From contig SCVT01000629.1 in assembly GCA_004296815.1 (NCBI GenBank), positions 1-6,889 on the forward strand: a stretch of DNA of 6,889 bases, in the 5' to 3' direction. The position numbers and the translations under genes were made by a program. Positions 1 through 5,431 of the stretch are shown here, piece after piece. A model generated the notes under the pieces. The model did no database searches. It had not been told where the DNA came from and worked only from the letters and a program-made list of their open reading frames with translations. Position 1 is the stretch's first letter, and the number at the start of each line of letters is the position of its first letter. This stretch comes from Reyranella sp. Its GTDB lineage: Bacteria > Pseudomonadota > Alphaproteobacteria > Reyranellales > Reyranellaceae.

Positions 1-188
1 TCGCCGACAAGTACGACGTCCCCTTCTACACCTTCTTCCTCGACGGCGTGGCGCAGGATCCGGCGCTCAACCAGCCCGACGGCATCCATCCCAATGCCAA
101 GGGCGTGGACGTCATCGTCGAGCGCATCCTGCCCTTCGTGACCAAGAACCTCGATGCCGCGCCTGTTCGTCGCCCTGCCCGTCCCTGA
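1..188 (+). CDS. SGNH/GDSL arylesterase, TesA-like (C-terminal fragment)
   Basis: Only the last 61 residues are in the window; the reading frame begins at base 3 and the 5' part lies upstream. The fragment carries DGIHPNAKG (fragment residues 26-34), the conserved block V of SGNH hydrolases, where Asp26 and His29 would complete the Ser-Asp-His triad; the Ser (GDS block) is outside the window. The stretch FLDGVAQDPALNQPDGIHP resembles TesA/arylesterase family members, which hydrolyse esters, thioesters or lysophospholipids and are usually exported to the periplasm. Whether this one has a signal peptide cannot be seen. The stop codon TGA is at 186-188, inside the next gene, giving a 35-nt overlap that suggests co-transcription and translational coupling with thpR. 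The substrate is not deducible. Confidence 0.82.
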   Translation, partial: ADKYDVPFYTFFLDGVAQDPALNQPDGIHPNAKGVDVIVERILPFVTKNLDAAPVRRPARP

Positions 189-699
189 GGAGATCGCCGA
201 CGCACTCACGCCGCTGCAGTCGGGCGTGCCCGACGCGCGCTGGGTGCCGGTCGAGAACTTCCACGTGACGCTCTGCTTCGCGGGCGAGGTGCAGGGCGGC
301 ACGATGCGCGACCTCGAGGAGGAGCTGTCCGACATCGCAGGCCCGCCTTTCTCAGTGGGCATCGCTGGCGTCGAGCAGTTCAGCTCCGGCAAGCAGCCGC
401 GCGCGCTGGTCGCCACGGTCGAGCGCAGCGAGCGCCTCGACTGGCTGCAGCAGAAGGTGACGACGGTGGCGCGCAACTGCGGCATCGAGGTCGAGCGCCG
501 CAAGTACCGGCCGCACGTCACCCTGGCGCGCTTCTCCAGCAACGCCGAGACCGGCCATCACATCGCGCAGTTCATGGCGAGCAACGGCACGTTTCGCGCC
601 GGCCCCTGGATCGCCGGCGGCTTCTCTCTTTATTCCAGCCGGACCGGCCGCAACGGGCCGATCTACACTGAAGAAGCGGCGTACGATCTGACCTTCTAG
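154..699 (+). CDS. thpR: RNA 2',3'-cyclic phosphodiesterase (ThpR/LigT, 2H phosphoesterase)
   Basis: A 181-residue protein of the usual length for the bacterial LigT/ThpR family. The two signature HxTx motifs of the 2H phosphoesterase superfamily are visible: His37-Val-Thr39-Leu (within ENFHVTLCFAG) and His121-Val-Thr123-Leu (within RPHVTLARF). The N-terminus MPRLFVALPVPEEI is also typical. The family is cytoplasmic and opens RNA 2',3'-cyclic phosphates to 2'-phosphates; it was first known for reversible 2'-5' ligation of tRNA halves. The ATG at 154 gives the canonical N-terminus. It has no strong Shine-Dalgarno sequence and lies inside the upstream esterase gene, so it is probably translated by coupling. 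The stop TAG (697-699) overlaps by 4 bp the stop of the convergent hydrolase gene. The physiological role of the family in bacteria is poorly defined. Confidence 0.95.
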   Translation: MPRLFVALPVPEEIADALTPLQSGVPDARWVPVENFHVTLCFAGEVQGGTMRDLEEELSDIAGPPFSVGIAGVEQFSSGKQPRALVATVERSERLDWLQQKVTTVARNCGIEVERRKYRPHVTLARFSSNAETGHHIAQFMASNGTFRAGPWIAGGFSLYSSRTGRNGPIYTEEAAYDLTF

Positions 700-709
700 G
701 CGAAGGTCA
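689..709. terminator. Perfect 8-bp hairpin spanning two convergent stop codons
   Basis: The arms are TGACCTTC (689-696) and GAAGGTCA (702-709), separated by the 5-nt loop TAGGC. The repeat covers the stop codons of thpR (697-699, plus) and the phosphotriesterase-like gene (696-698, minus), so both proteins end in Leu-Thr-Phe (plus one Ala on the minus-strand gene). Its position between two convergent genes with no intergenic DNA suggests a bidirectional transcription terminator. There is no T-tract on either side, so an intrinsic terminator would be of the weak, tract-less kind. It could also be an RNA 3'-end stabiliser, or chance. Confidence 0.45.
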
Positions 710-1739
710 AGAGGCGCCGCGGATTGTGGACGAGGATCGCGTCGATCTCGTCCTCGCCATAGCCGCGCTTCTTCATCATCGGCACGACGTTGCGGAAGAT
801 GTGGCCGTAGCCATGACCGCCGAAGCTCGCGAGCCGCGTGCGGTAGCAGATGTCGTGGCTGATCACGACCCTCTCGAGATGGCCGGCATCGATCAGTGCG
901 CGGATGAGCTTCAGGCGCGTCGCATCGTTCGGCATGTCGATGTCGGAGAGGCCGTAGTAGCTCGCCTCCTGGCCGAACAAGTCGAACTCGACTGTGACGC
1001 CGGAGTCCGCAAGCTTGATGAGCCTCGGCTCGTCGAACACCGTGCGGTCGATGTGGCTGATCACCATGCGCTCGGTCGGGAAGCCCGCCGCCTTCGCGAA
1101 GTCGGCGACTTCCTGAGGCTGGTCGGGATCTCGGCCGGGATGGACGTTGATCGAGGCGCCGGTCTCCTGCGCGGCGACGAAGGCCGCCTGCATCACGCGC
1201 TTCTCGGTGTCGGTCCACGGCGCGGTGCAGCCGATCTCGCCGATCATGCCGGCACGCACGTCGGTGTCCCAGGCACCGTCCACGATCTGGCCGATCATCT
1301 CGGCGGCGAAATCGTCGACCGTGCGGCCGTGGTTCTTCGGATCCTGGTAGTCGTTGACGTAGTGGCCGCAGCCCATGACGACATGCACGCCGGTGCCGGC
1401 GGCGATGCGCTGCAGGCCCCGCGGATCGGGCGAGAGGCCGCCGCAGGTCAGCTCGACGATGGCGTCGCCGCCATCGTGCTTCATCATCTGGACCTCGCGC
1501 GTGGCGATGTCCTCGAGGTCGAGCATGTACTTGCGGCCAGCGCGCTTCAGGCCACGGCCGTAATTCATCTGCCAGACGTTCTCGAGGGTGATCTCGGGGC
1601 CGAGATCGTTGTCGGAGCGCGTGCCGGGCGGACGGATGTCACACAGGACATGCTCGTGCATCAGCGTGCGCCCCAGCGCCTCGGGCTCGATCAGCCCGAG
1701 GACGGTCTGGATCTTTCCCGTGCGCTCCGACCGCTTCAT
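696..1739 (-). CDS. Phosphotriesterase-like metal-dependent hydrolase (PTE/PHP/PTER family, Glu-bridged type)
   Basis: A 347-residue protein of the amidohydrolase superfamily, predicted as a cytoplasmic TIM-barrel enzyme with a two-metal centre. The metal ligands can be read in order: His28-x-His30 (LMHEHV), Glu168 (MIGEIG), His200 (NVHPG), His229 (ISHID) and Asp296 (ISHDI). The bridging residue is Glu168, not the carbamylated Lys of true phosphotriesterases; the same is true of E. coli Php and animal PTER. This makes organophosphate turnover unlikely as the main role; lactone, ester or amide hydrolysis is more plausible, and PTER is known as an N-acetyltaurine amidase. The ATG at 1739 is preceded by GGAG (1745-1748) with a 5-nt gap. 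It overlaps the stop of the upstream binding-protein gene as ATGA, so translation is probably coupled. No signal peptide is seen. The substrate is not known. Confidence 0.9.
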   Translation of the reverse strand: MKRSERTGKIQTVLGLIEPEALGRTLMHEHVLCDIRPPGTRSDNDLGPEITLENVWQMNYGRGLKRAGRKYMLDLEDIATREVQMMKHDGGDAIVELTCGGLSPDPRGLQRIAAGTGVHVVMGCGHYVNDYQDPKNHGRTVDDFAAEMIGQIVDGAWDTDVRAGMIGEIGCTAPWTDTEKRVMQAAFVAAQETGASINVHPGRDPDQPQEVADFAKAAGFPTERMVISHIDRTVFDEPRLIKLADSGVTVEFDLFGQEASYYGLSDIDMPNDATRLKLIRALIDAGHLERVVISHDICYRTRLASFGGHGYGHIFRNVVPMMKKRGYGEDEIDAILVHNPRRLLTFA

Positions 1740-2722
1740 TGCGGCTCCAGCTTGGCGGCGTCGACCACCTTCTTCCACTTCGCGTACTCGCTCGTCATGT
1801 GCTTGGCGAGATCCTCCGAGGAGCCGCCGAGCTCGGCGGCGCCGGCGTCGCGGATCTTCTTGATGACGTCGGGATTCTTGGAGGCGGCCACCAGCGCGTC
1901 GGAGAGCTTCTTCACGATGTCGGCCGGCGTGCCCGCAGGTGCTGCCACATACCACCAGGGCGCGGCATCGAAGCCGGCATAGCCCTGCTCGGCGATGGTC
2001 GGCACGTCGGGCAGCGCGAACCAGCGCTTGCCCGAGCTGACGCCCAGCGCGCGCAGCGTGCCCGACTGGATGTGCGACAGGTAGGGCGGCAGGTTGTCCA
2101 TCGTGCTGGGAATGTGGCCGGCCAGCAGGTCCTTCAGCACCAGCGAGCTGCCGCGATAGACGACATGCTCGACCTTGAAGCCGGCGAGCGACTGGAAATA
2201 CTCCATCGCAAGATGGCCGGTGCCGCCGATCGCGGGCGAGCCGAAGCTCACCTTGCCGGGCCCCTGCGCCTTGCAATAGTCGACATACTCCTTGGCGGTC
2301 TTCACCGGCATCGTGGGATGCACGGCGAGCACGTTGGCGACCTCGCCGAACAGCGCCACCGGCGCGAAGCTCTTCACGCTGTCGTAGGGCATGTTCTTGT
2401 AGAGGAACTGGTTGGTCACGGCGGTGCCTACCGTTCCCAGCAGCAGCGTGTAGCCGTCAGCCGGTGCCTTGGCGACGATCTCGGCGCCCACGTTGCCGCC
2501 GGCGCCGCTCTTGTTGTCTACGACGACGGTCTGGCCCCACTGGTCGGTGAGGTACTGCGCGGCGATGCGGCCCAGCAGGTCGGTCGTGCCGGCCGGCGCG
2601 AAGGGCACGACCACACGGATCTGCTTGTTGGGATAGGTCGACTGCGCCCAGCCATGGCGGGCGAGCAGCGGTGTAGCGAGTGCCGCGCCAATCGCTGTGC
2701 GGCGACGAAGAGTCTTTGTCAT
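1736..2722 (-). CDS. Bug-family (TctC-like) periplasmic solute-binding protein
   Basis: A 328-residue protein, the usual length for tripartite tricarboxylate transporter receptor (Bug) proteins. An N-terminal export signal covers about residues 1-27: a basic run (Arg6-Arg8), a hydrophobic stretch rich in Ala and Leu, then HGWAQS, with likely cleavage near residue 26-27. The twin-arginine character (RRRTAIG) makes Tat export possible, but the match is loose. Mature-protein family motifs are VVPFAPAGTTD (38-48), SGAGGN (72-77) and DGYTLLLGT (89-97), with DVPTIAEQGYAGF near the C-terminal third. The ATG at 2722 has a good ribosome binding site, GGGAGG (2729-2734), 6 nt upstream. The frame stays open upstream to 2911, but that would run across the divergent gene and is rejected. 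No TctA/TctB membrane genes are in the window, as is common for orphan Bug proteins. The coupled downstream hydrolase hints that ligand and enzyme substrate are related. Confidence 0.95.
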   Translation of the reverse strand: MTKTLRRRTAIGAALATPLLARHGWAQSTYPNKQIRVVVPFAPAGTTDLLGRIAAQYLTDQWGQTVVVDNKSGAGGNVGAEIVAKAPADGYTLLLGTVGTAVTNQFLYKNMPYDSVKSFAPVALFGEVANVLAVHPTMPVKTAKEYVDYCKAQGPGKVSFGSPAIGGTGHLAMEYFQSLAGFKVEHVVYRGSSLVLKDLLAGHIPSTMDNLPPYLSHIQSGTLRALGVSSGKRWFALPDVPTIAEQGYAGFDAAPWWYVAAPAGTPADIVKKLSDALVAASKNPDVIKKIRDAGAAELGGSSEDLAKHMTSEYAKWKKVVDAAKLEPQ

Positions 2723-2740
2723 GGAATGCCTCCCGGAATT

Positions 2741-2759
2741 CGGGCGACTATATCGCCCG
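2741..2759. promoter_or_regulatory. Inverted repeat, candidate shared operator
   Basis: The arms CGGGCGA (2741-2747) and TCGCCCG (2753-2759) are perfect reverse complements around the 5-bp AT-rich spacer CTATA. The repeat sits at the centre of the divergent spacer, on top of the possible -10 elements, so a dimeric regulator bound there could control both directions. A smaller overlapping repeat, CCCG (2732-2735) with CGGG (2741-2744) around GAATT, shares one arm. No regulator gene is in the window, so the cognate protein is unknown. A 7-bp GC-rich repeat can arise by chance in such DNA; the location is what gives it weight. Confidence 0.45.
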
Positions 2760-2764
2760 GCAAT

Positions 2765-2770
2765 GGGGAG
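2765..2770 (+). promoter_or_regulatory. Ribosome binding site fixing a GTG start
   Basis: GGGGAG lies 6 nt before the GTG at 2777. It decides the start of the formamidase-like gene against an in-frame ATG at 2726, which would add 17 residues, has no Shine-Dalgarno sequence and lies only 3 nt from the divergent start codon. Confidence 0.7.
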
Positions 2771-2776
2771 ACAAAC

Positions 2777-4927
2777 GTGACGGCACCGCTGGTCGGCTAC
2801 TCGGATCGCATCTCGGTACGAAGCGGCGAAAAGATCGCCTTCAAGGTGTCGAGCACGGCCTCCACGCCCTACCACGCGATGCTGGTGCGCATCGTGCGCG
2901 GCGACCCGCACCCGGGCGGCCCGCCGCCCAAGCTCGAGGATCTCTCCGAACTGTTCGACGGCCGCTTCGTCTCAAGGGTCCAGCACGCCTGGCCGGGCTC
3001 CTATGCGCTGGTCGAGGGTGCGAAGGACGCGAAGCTGCCGACGGCGCTCTCCGTCGAGGCGTTGATCTGGCCGACACTGTCCGAGGACGGACCGCAGACC
3101 GTGATCTCGCGGCGCGACCCTGAGACTGGCGCGGGCTTCGCGCTGGTACTGACGCCGGACGGCATGGCGCTCGAGACGGGCGGCCATCGCGTGGCCGTGG
3201 GCAAGAAGCTGCGCGCGCGCATCTGGTACCGCGTCTGGGCGAGTGCCGATCCCGCGACCGGCACGTTGCGCGTGGGCCAGCAGCCGCTGAAGCGGGCCTT
3301 CGGCACCGACGACGAGGGCGACGCGACGGCGACCGCTTCGGGTCTCGCGCCCGATGCCGCGCAGCCGCTGATGATCGGCGCGGAGGCGGCCAAGGATCGG
3401 CCAGCTCAGCGCTGCTTCAACGGCAAGATCGAGGCGCCCCAGGTCGCGGGCTTCGCGGCATGGGACTTCACACGCCGCATGGAGTCGATGGAGGTCGAGG
3501 ACACCGGCCCCAACGGCCTGCACGGCAAGCTCGTCAACCTGCCGACGCGCGCCATGAAGGGCGCGGCCTGGACCGGCGCGGAGCGCGACTGGCGCCGTGC
3601 GCCGCATCACTACGCCGCCATCCATTTCCACGACGACGACCTGCACGATTGCGGCTGGCTCGACGATTTCAGCTTCACGATCCCCAAGGACATGCGCAGC
3701 GGCGTCTACGGCATGCAGCTCTCCTGCGGGACCAATCGCGACGTCATCCCGTTCTTCGTGCGCCCACAGGTCGGCAAGCCGCAGGCCAAGGTCTGCTACC
3801 TCGCCTCGACCTTCACCTATCAGGTCTATTCCAACTTCTCGCGCGGCGCCTTCGACGATGCCTTCCGTTCGCGCGTCGCCGACTGGAAGGCCTATCCGTA
3901 CAATCCCGACGAGCACAAGGATTACGGCCTCTCGACCTACAACCATCACCGCGACGGCTCGGGCGTCGCCTACTCCTCGCGGCTCAGGCCGCTGCTGACC
4001 TGGCGGCCGAACTTCCTGTCCTTCAACGACGCGGCCGGCTCGGGGCTCCGTCACCTGCCGGCCGACACGCATCTCACCGGCTGGCTCGACCGCATGAACG
4101 TGCCCTTCGACGTCGTGACCGACCATGATCTCGAGGAGAAGGGCGTCGAGATCCTGTCCTCGTACAAGGTCGTGCTGACCGGCTCGCATCCGGAGTACCA
4201 CACCGCGGGCACGCTCGATGCGCTGCAGGCCTACACCGAGACCGGCGGCCGGCTGATGTATCTCGGCGGCAACGGCTTCTACTGGCGGGTCGCACTTTCC
4301 CCGAAGGTACCGGGCGCCATCGAGGTGAGACGCACCGAGGGCGGCATCCGCACCTGGGCGGCCGAGCCCGGCGAGTACTATCACTCGTTCGACGGCGCCT
4401 ATGGCGGCCTGTGGCGGCGCTCCGACCGTCCGCCCAATCTCCTCTGCGGGATCGGGTTCTCGAGCCAGGGCACGTTCGTCGGCGACTCCTACCGACAGTC
4501 GCCCGCGGCGCGCGACAACACCCATGCCTGGGTGTTCGAGGGCGTGAAGGACGAATTGTTCGGCGGCTACGGCTTCTCGGGCGGCGGTGCCGCTGGCTTC
4601 GAGCTCGACCGCGTCGACCATCGGCTGGGCAGCCCGCTCAACGCCGTGGTGCTCGCCTCGTCGGAAGGCCACGATCGCAAGAACTTCGTGGTCGTGCACG
4701 AGGAGCGGCTGGGCTTCACCACCACGATCCCCGGCCAAACTCTGGAGCAGCTTATCCGCGCCGACATGACGTACATCGAGAAGCCCAGGGGCGGCGCGGT
4801 GTTCTCGGTCGGCTCGATCACCTATTGCGGCAGCCTGCCCCACAACAAGTTCGACAACGACGTGTCGCGGCTCACCTTCAACGTACTGAACCGCTTCGGC
4901 GAGCTCGGCCTCAAATGGCCTTTTTGA
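2777..4927 (+). CDS. N,N-dimethylformamidase large (beta) subunit-like protein
   Basis: A 716-residue protein without a signal peptide, so presumably cytoplasmic. Residues 1-85 form an N-terminal beta-rich region (LVRIVRGDPHPGG). Residues about 88-235 look like a LamG/concanavalin-type sandwich, ending at CFNGKIEAPQVAG. A linker beta region follows to about 335, then the long dimethylformamidase C-terminal domain. Conserved stretches there include YLASTFTYQVYSNFSRG (341-357), STYNHHRDGSG (386-396) and GSHPEYH (469-475). Dimethylformamidase hydrolyses DMF to dimethylamine and formate at a mononuclear iron held by two Tyr and one carboxylate. By motif resemblance, Glu473 (with His471) and Tyr from the 348/351 and 383/388 groups are candidate ligands. 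It is somewhat shorter than the Paracoccus large subunit (about 760 residues), and no small-subunit gene is adjacent. The start is GTG at 2777, chosen by its ribosome binding site. The family includes many members of unknown substrate, so DMF itself is not assured. Confidence 0.85.
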   Translation: MTAPLVGYSDRISVRSGEKIAFKVSSTASTPYHAMLVRIVRGDPHPGGPPPKLEDLSELFDGRFVSRVQHAWPGSYALVEGAKDAKLPTALSVEALIWPTLSEDGPQTVISRRDPETGAGFALVLTPDGMALETGGHRVAVGKKLRARIWYRVWASADPATGTLRVGQQPLKRAFGTDDEGDATATASGLAPDAAQPLMIGAEAAKDRPAQRCFNGKIEAPQVAGFAAWDFTRRMESMEVEDTGPNGLHGKLVNLPTRAMKGAAWTGAERDWRRAPHHYAAIHFHDDDLHDCGWLDDFSFTIPKDMRSGVYGMQLSCGTNRDVIPFFVRPQVGKPQAKVCYLASTFTYQVYSNFSRGAFDDAFRSRVADWKAYPYNPDEHKDYGLSTYNHHRDGSGVAYSSRLRPLLTWRPNFLSFNDAAGSGLRHLPADTHLTGWLDRMNVPFDVVTDHDLEEKGVEILSSYKVVLTGSHPEYHTAGTLDALQAYTETGGRLMYLGGNGFYWRVALSPKVPGAIEVRRTEGGIRTWAAEPGEYYHSFDGAYGGLWRRSDRPPNLLCGIGFSSQGTFVGDSYRQSPAARDNTHAWVFEGVKDELFGGYGFSGGGAAGFELDRVDHRLGSPLNAVVLASSEGHDRKNFVVVHEERLGFTTTIPGQTLEQLIRADMTYIEKPRGGAVFSVGSITYCGSLPHNKFDNDVSRLTFNVLNRFGELGLKWPF

Positions 4928-4942
4928 CCTGGGGCTTGAGGC
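4908..4942. terminator. Weak inverted repeat at a convergent gene junction
   Basis: GCCTCAA (4908-4914) and TTGAGGC (4936-4942) are perfect reverse complements across a 21-nt loop, at the point where the formamidase-like and phosphatase genes meet tail to tail. Inside it, on plus, GGCC (4907-4910) can pair with GGCC (4917-4920), followed by TTTTT (4921-4925), a minimal terminator-like shape. Both are short and lie mostly in coding DNA, so this is tentative. Confidence 0.22.
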
Positions 4943-5396
4943 TCTCGAGCAGGCCGCGGCAGGCGACCTCGATCAGGCCGATGGCACGCTCGTAGTCCTC
5001 GCGCGGACCGCCATAGGGATCGGACACGTCGAGGATGCCGAGCGGCGGGCCGTAGCTCATCAGGAGCTTGGGCTTGTCGGCGAGATCGCGCGGCGCCAGC
5101 CAGCGCATCTCCACGAGATGGCCCCGCGTCATCGCCAGCACGAAGTCGAACCTGGTGATGTCGTCGCCGGTGATCTGGCGCGCACGGATCGCGCTGATGT
5201 CGTAACCGCGCGACGCCGCCACCTCGATGGCCGGCGGCGATGGCGGCTGGCCGACATGCGTGGCGCCGGTTCCCGCCGAATCGATCTCGAATTCCTGCGC
5301 CAGTCCCGCCTGCTCGGCCATCGTGCGGAAGACGCCCTCGGCGGTGGGCGATCGGCAGATGTTCGCGGTGCAGACGAAGAGAATGCTGGTAGCCAT
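4911..5396 (-). CDS. Low-molecular-weight protein tyrosine phosphatase
   Basis: A 161-residue cytoplasmic protein of the size expected for the LMW-PTP family. The catalytic P-loop C-x5-R is Cys9-TANIC-Arg15-Ser16 close to the N-terminus (ILFVCTANICRSPTAE). The general acid is Asp126 in the family motif DPYGG (126-130). IDSAGTGA (38-45) is also typical. The enzyme removes phosphate from tyrosine (or small aryl phosphates) through a cysteinyl-phosphate. It lacks the further redox cysteines expected of a dedicated arsenate reductase of this fold, so phosphatase is preferred. The ATG at 5396 places the P-loop correctly; the upstream sequence has only a weak purine-rich site (AGGGTGAG). Its 3' end overlaps the convergent formamidase-like gene by 17 nt (4911-4927). 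No tyrosine kinase or exopolysaccharide gene is nearby, so the target is unknown. Confidence 0.93.
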   Translation of the reverse strand: MATSILFVCTANICRSPTAEGVFRTMAEQAGLAQEFEIDSAGTGATHVGQPPSPPAIEVAASRGYDISAIRARQITGDDITRFDFVLAMTRGHLVEMRWLAPRDLADKPKLLMSYGPPLGILDVSDPYGGPREDYERAIGLIEVACRGLLESLKPQVKKAI

Positions 5397-5431
5397 GGCC
5401 GCTCACCCTAGCACGGGGCTAAGTTAAGGGC
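5397..5431. promoter_or_regulatory. 35-bp divergent spacer between the phosphatase gene and cobB
   Basis: These 35 bp separate two divergent start codons, too little for two independent complete promoters. Promoter elements must therefore overlap or reach into the coding regions. A short repeat TAGC (5409-5412) / GCTA (5418-5421) is present, but no convincing -35/-10 pair was found. An in-frame TAA at 5420-5422 prevents any upstream extension of cobB. Confidence 0.35.

Larger units (their letters stand above)
2723..2776. promoter_or_regulatory. 54-bp divergent control region
   Basis: This spacer separates the start codons of the binding-protein/hydrolase unit (minus) and the formamidase-like gene (plus). 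It contains both ribosome binding sites and a central palindrome. AT-rich TATA-type hexamers sit at the palindrome centre on both strands: TATATC at 2749-2754 on plus and TATAGT (2752 to 2747) on minus. On the minus strand a partial -35-like TTGTCT (2774 to 2769) lies 16 nt upstream of that hexamer; no convincing -35 is seen on plus. If these hexamers are -10 elements, both promoters overlap and both leaders are very short. Promoter assignment is weak; the divergent layout itself is certain. Confidence 0.45.

Noticed and set aside
352..1218. A 288-codon open frame on minus, across the thpR/hydrolase junction.
   Set aside because: It is partly antisense to thpR and partly out of frame with the hydrolase; both real genes carry full catalytic motif sets.
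726..1982. A 418-codon open frame on plus, opposite the hydrolase and Bug genes.
   Set aside because: Shadow frame: rich in Asp, Val, Ala, His and Arg, spans two unrelated minus-strand genes and has no motifs.
2736..2741. GAATTC palindrome in the divergent spacer as a separate regulatory site.
   Set aside because: A lone six-base palindrome with no extension; more likely chance, apart from its minor role in the overlapping short repeat.
1739..2776. The formamidase-like frame stays open on plus for over 1 kb upstream of its GTG, suggesting a 1062-residue fusion.
   Set aside because: This stretch is antisense to the well-supported Bug gene and has low-complexity Arg/His/Val/Asp-rich translation typical of GC-rich shadow frames. 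The real start at 2777 has a good ribosome binding site and family homology begins there.
2723..2911. N-terminal extension of the Bug protein upstream of its ATG at 2722.
   Set aside because: It would overlap the divergent formamidase-like gene and place extra sequence before an obvious signal peptide. The ATG at 2722 has GGGAGG 6 nt upstream.
2972..4843. A 623-codon open frame on minus, opposite the formamidase-like gene.
   Set aside because: Its translation is a repetitive Arg/Ala/Val/Gly/His-rich mirror of the coding strand with no recognisable motif, whereas the plus strand has clear family motifs throughout.
4911..5396. Arsenate reductase (ArsC, thioredoxin-linked type) as the identity of the LMW phosphatase.
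   Set aside because: The fold is shared, but the extra redox cysteine pair near residues 80-90 of arsenate reductases is missing and no ars genes are nearby.
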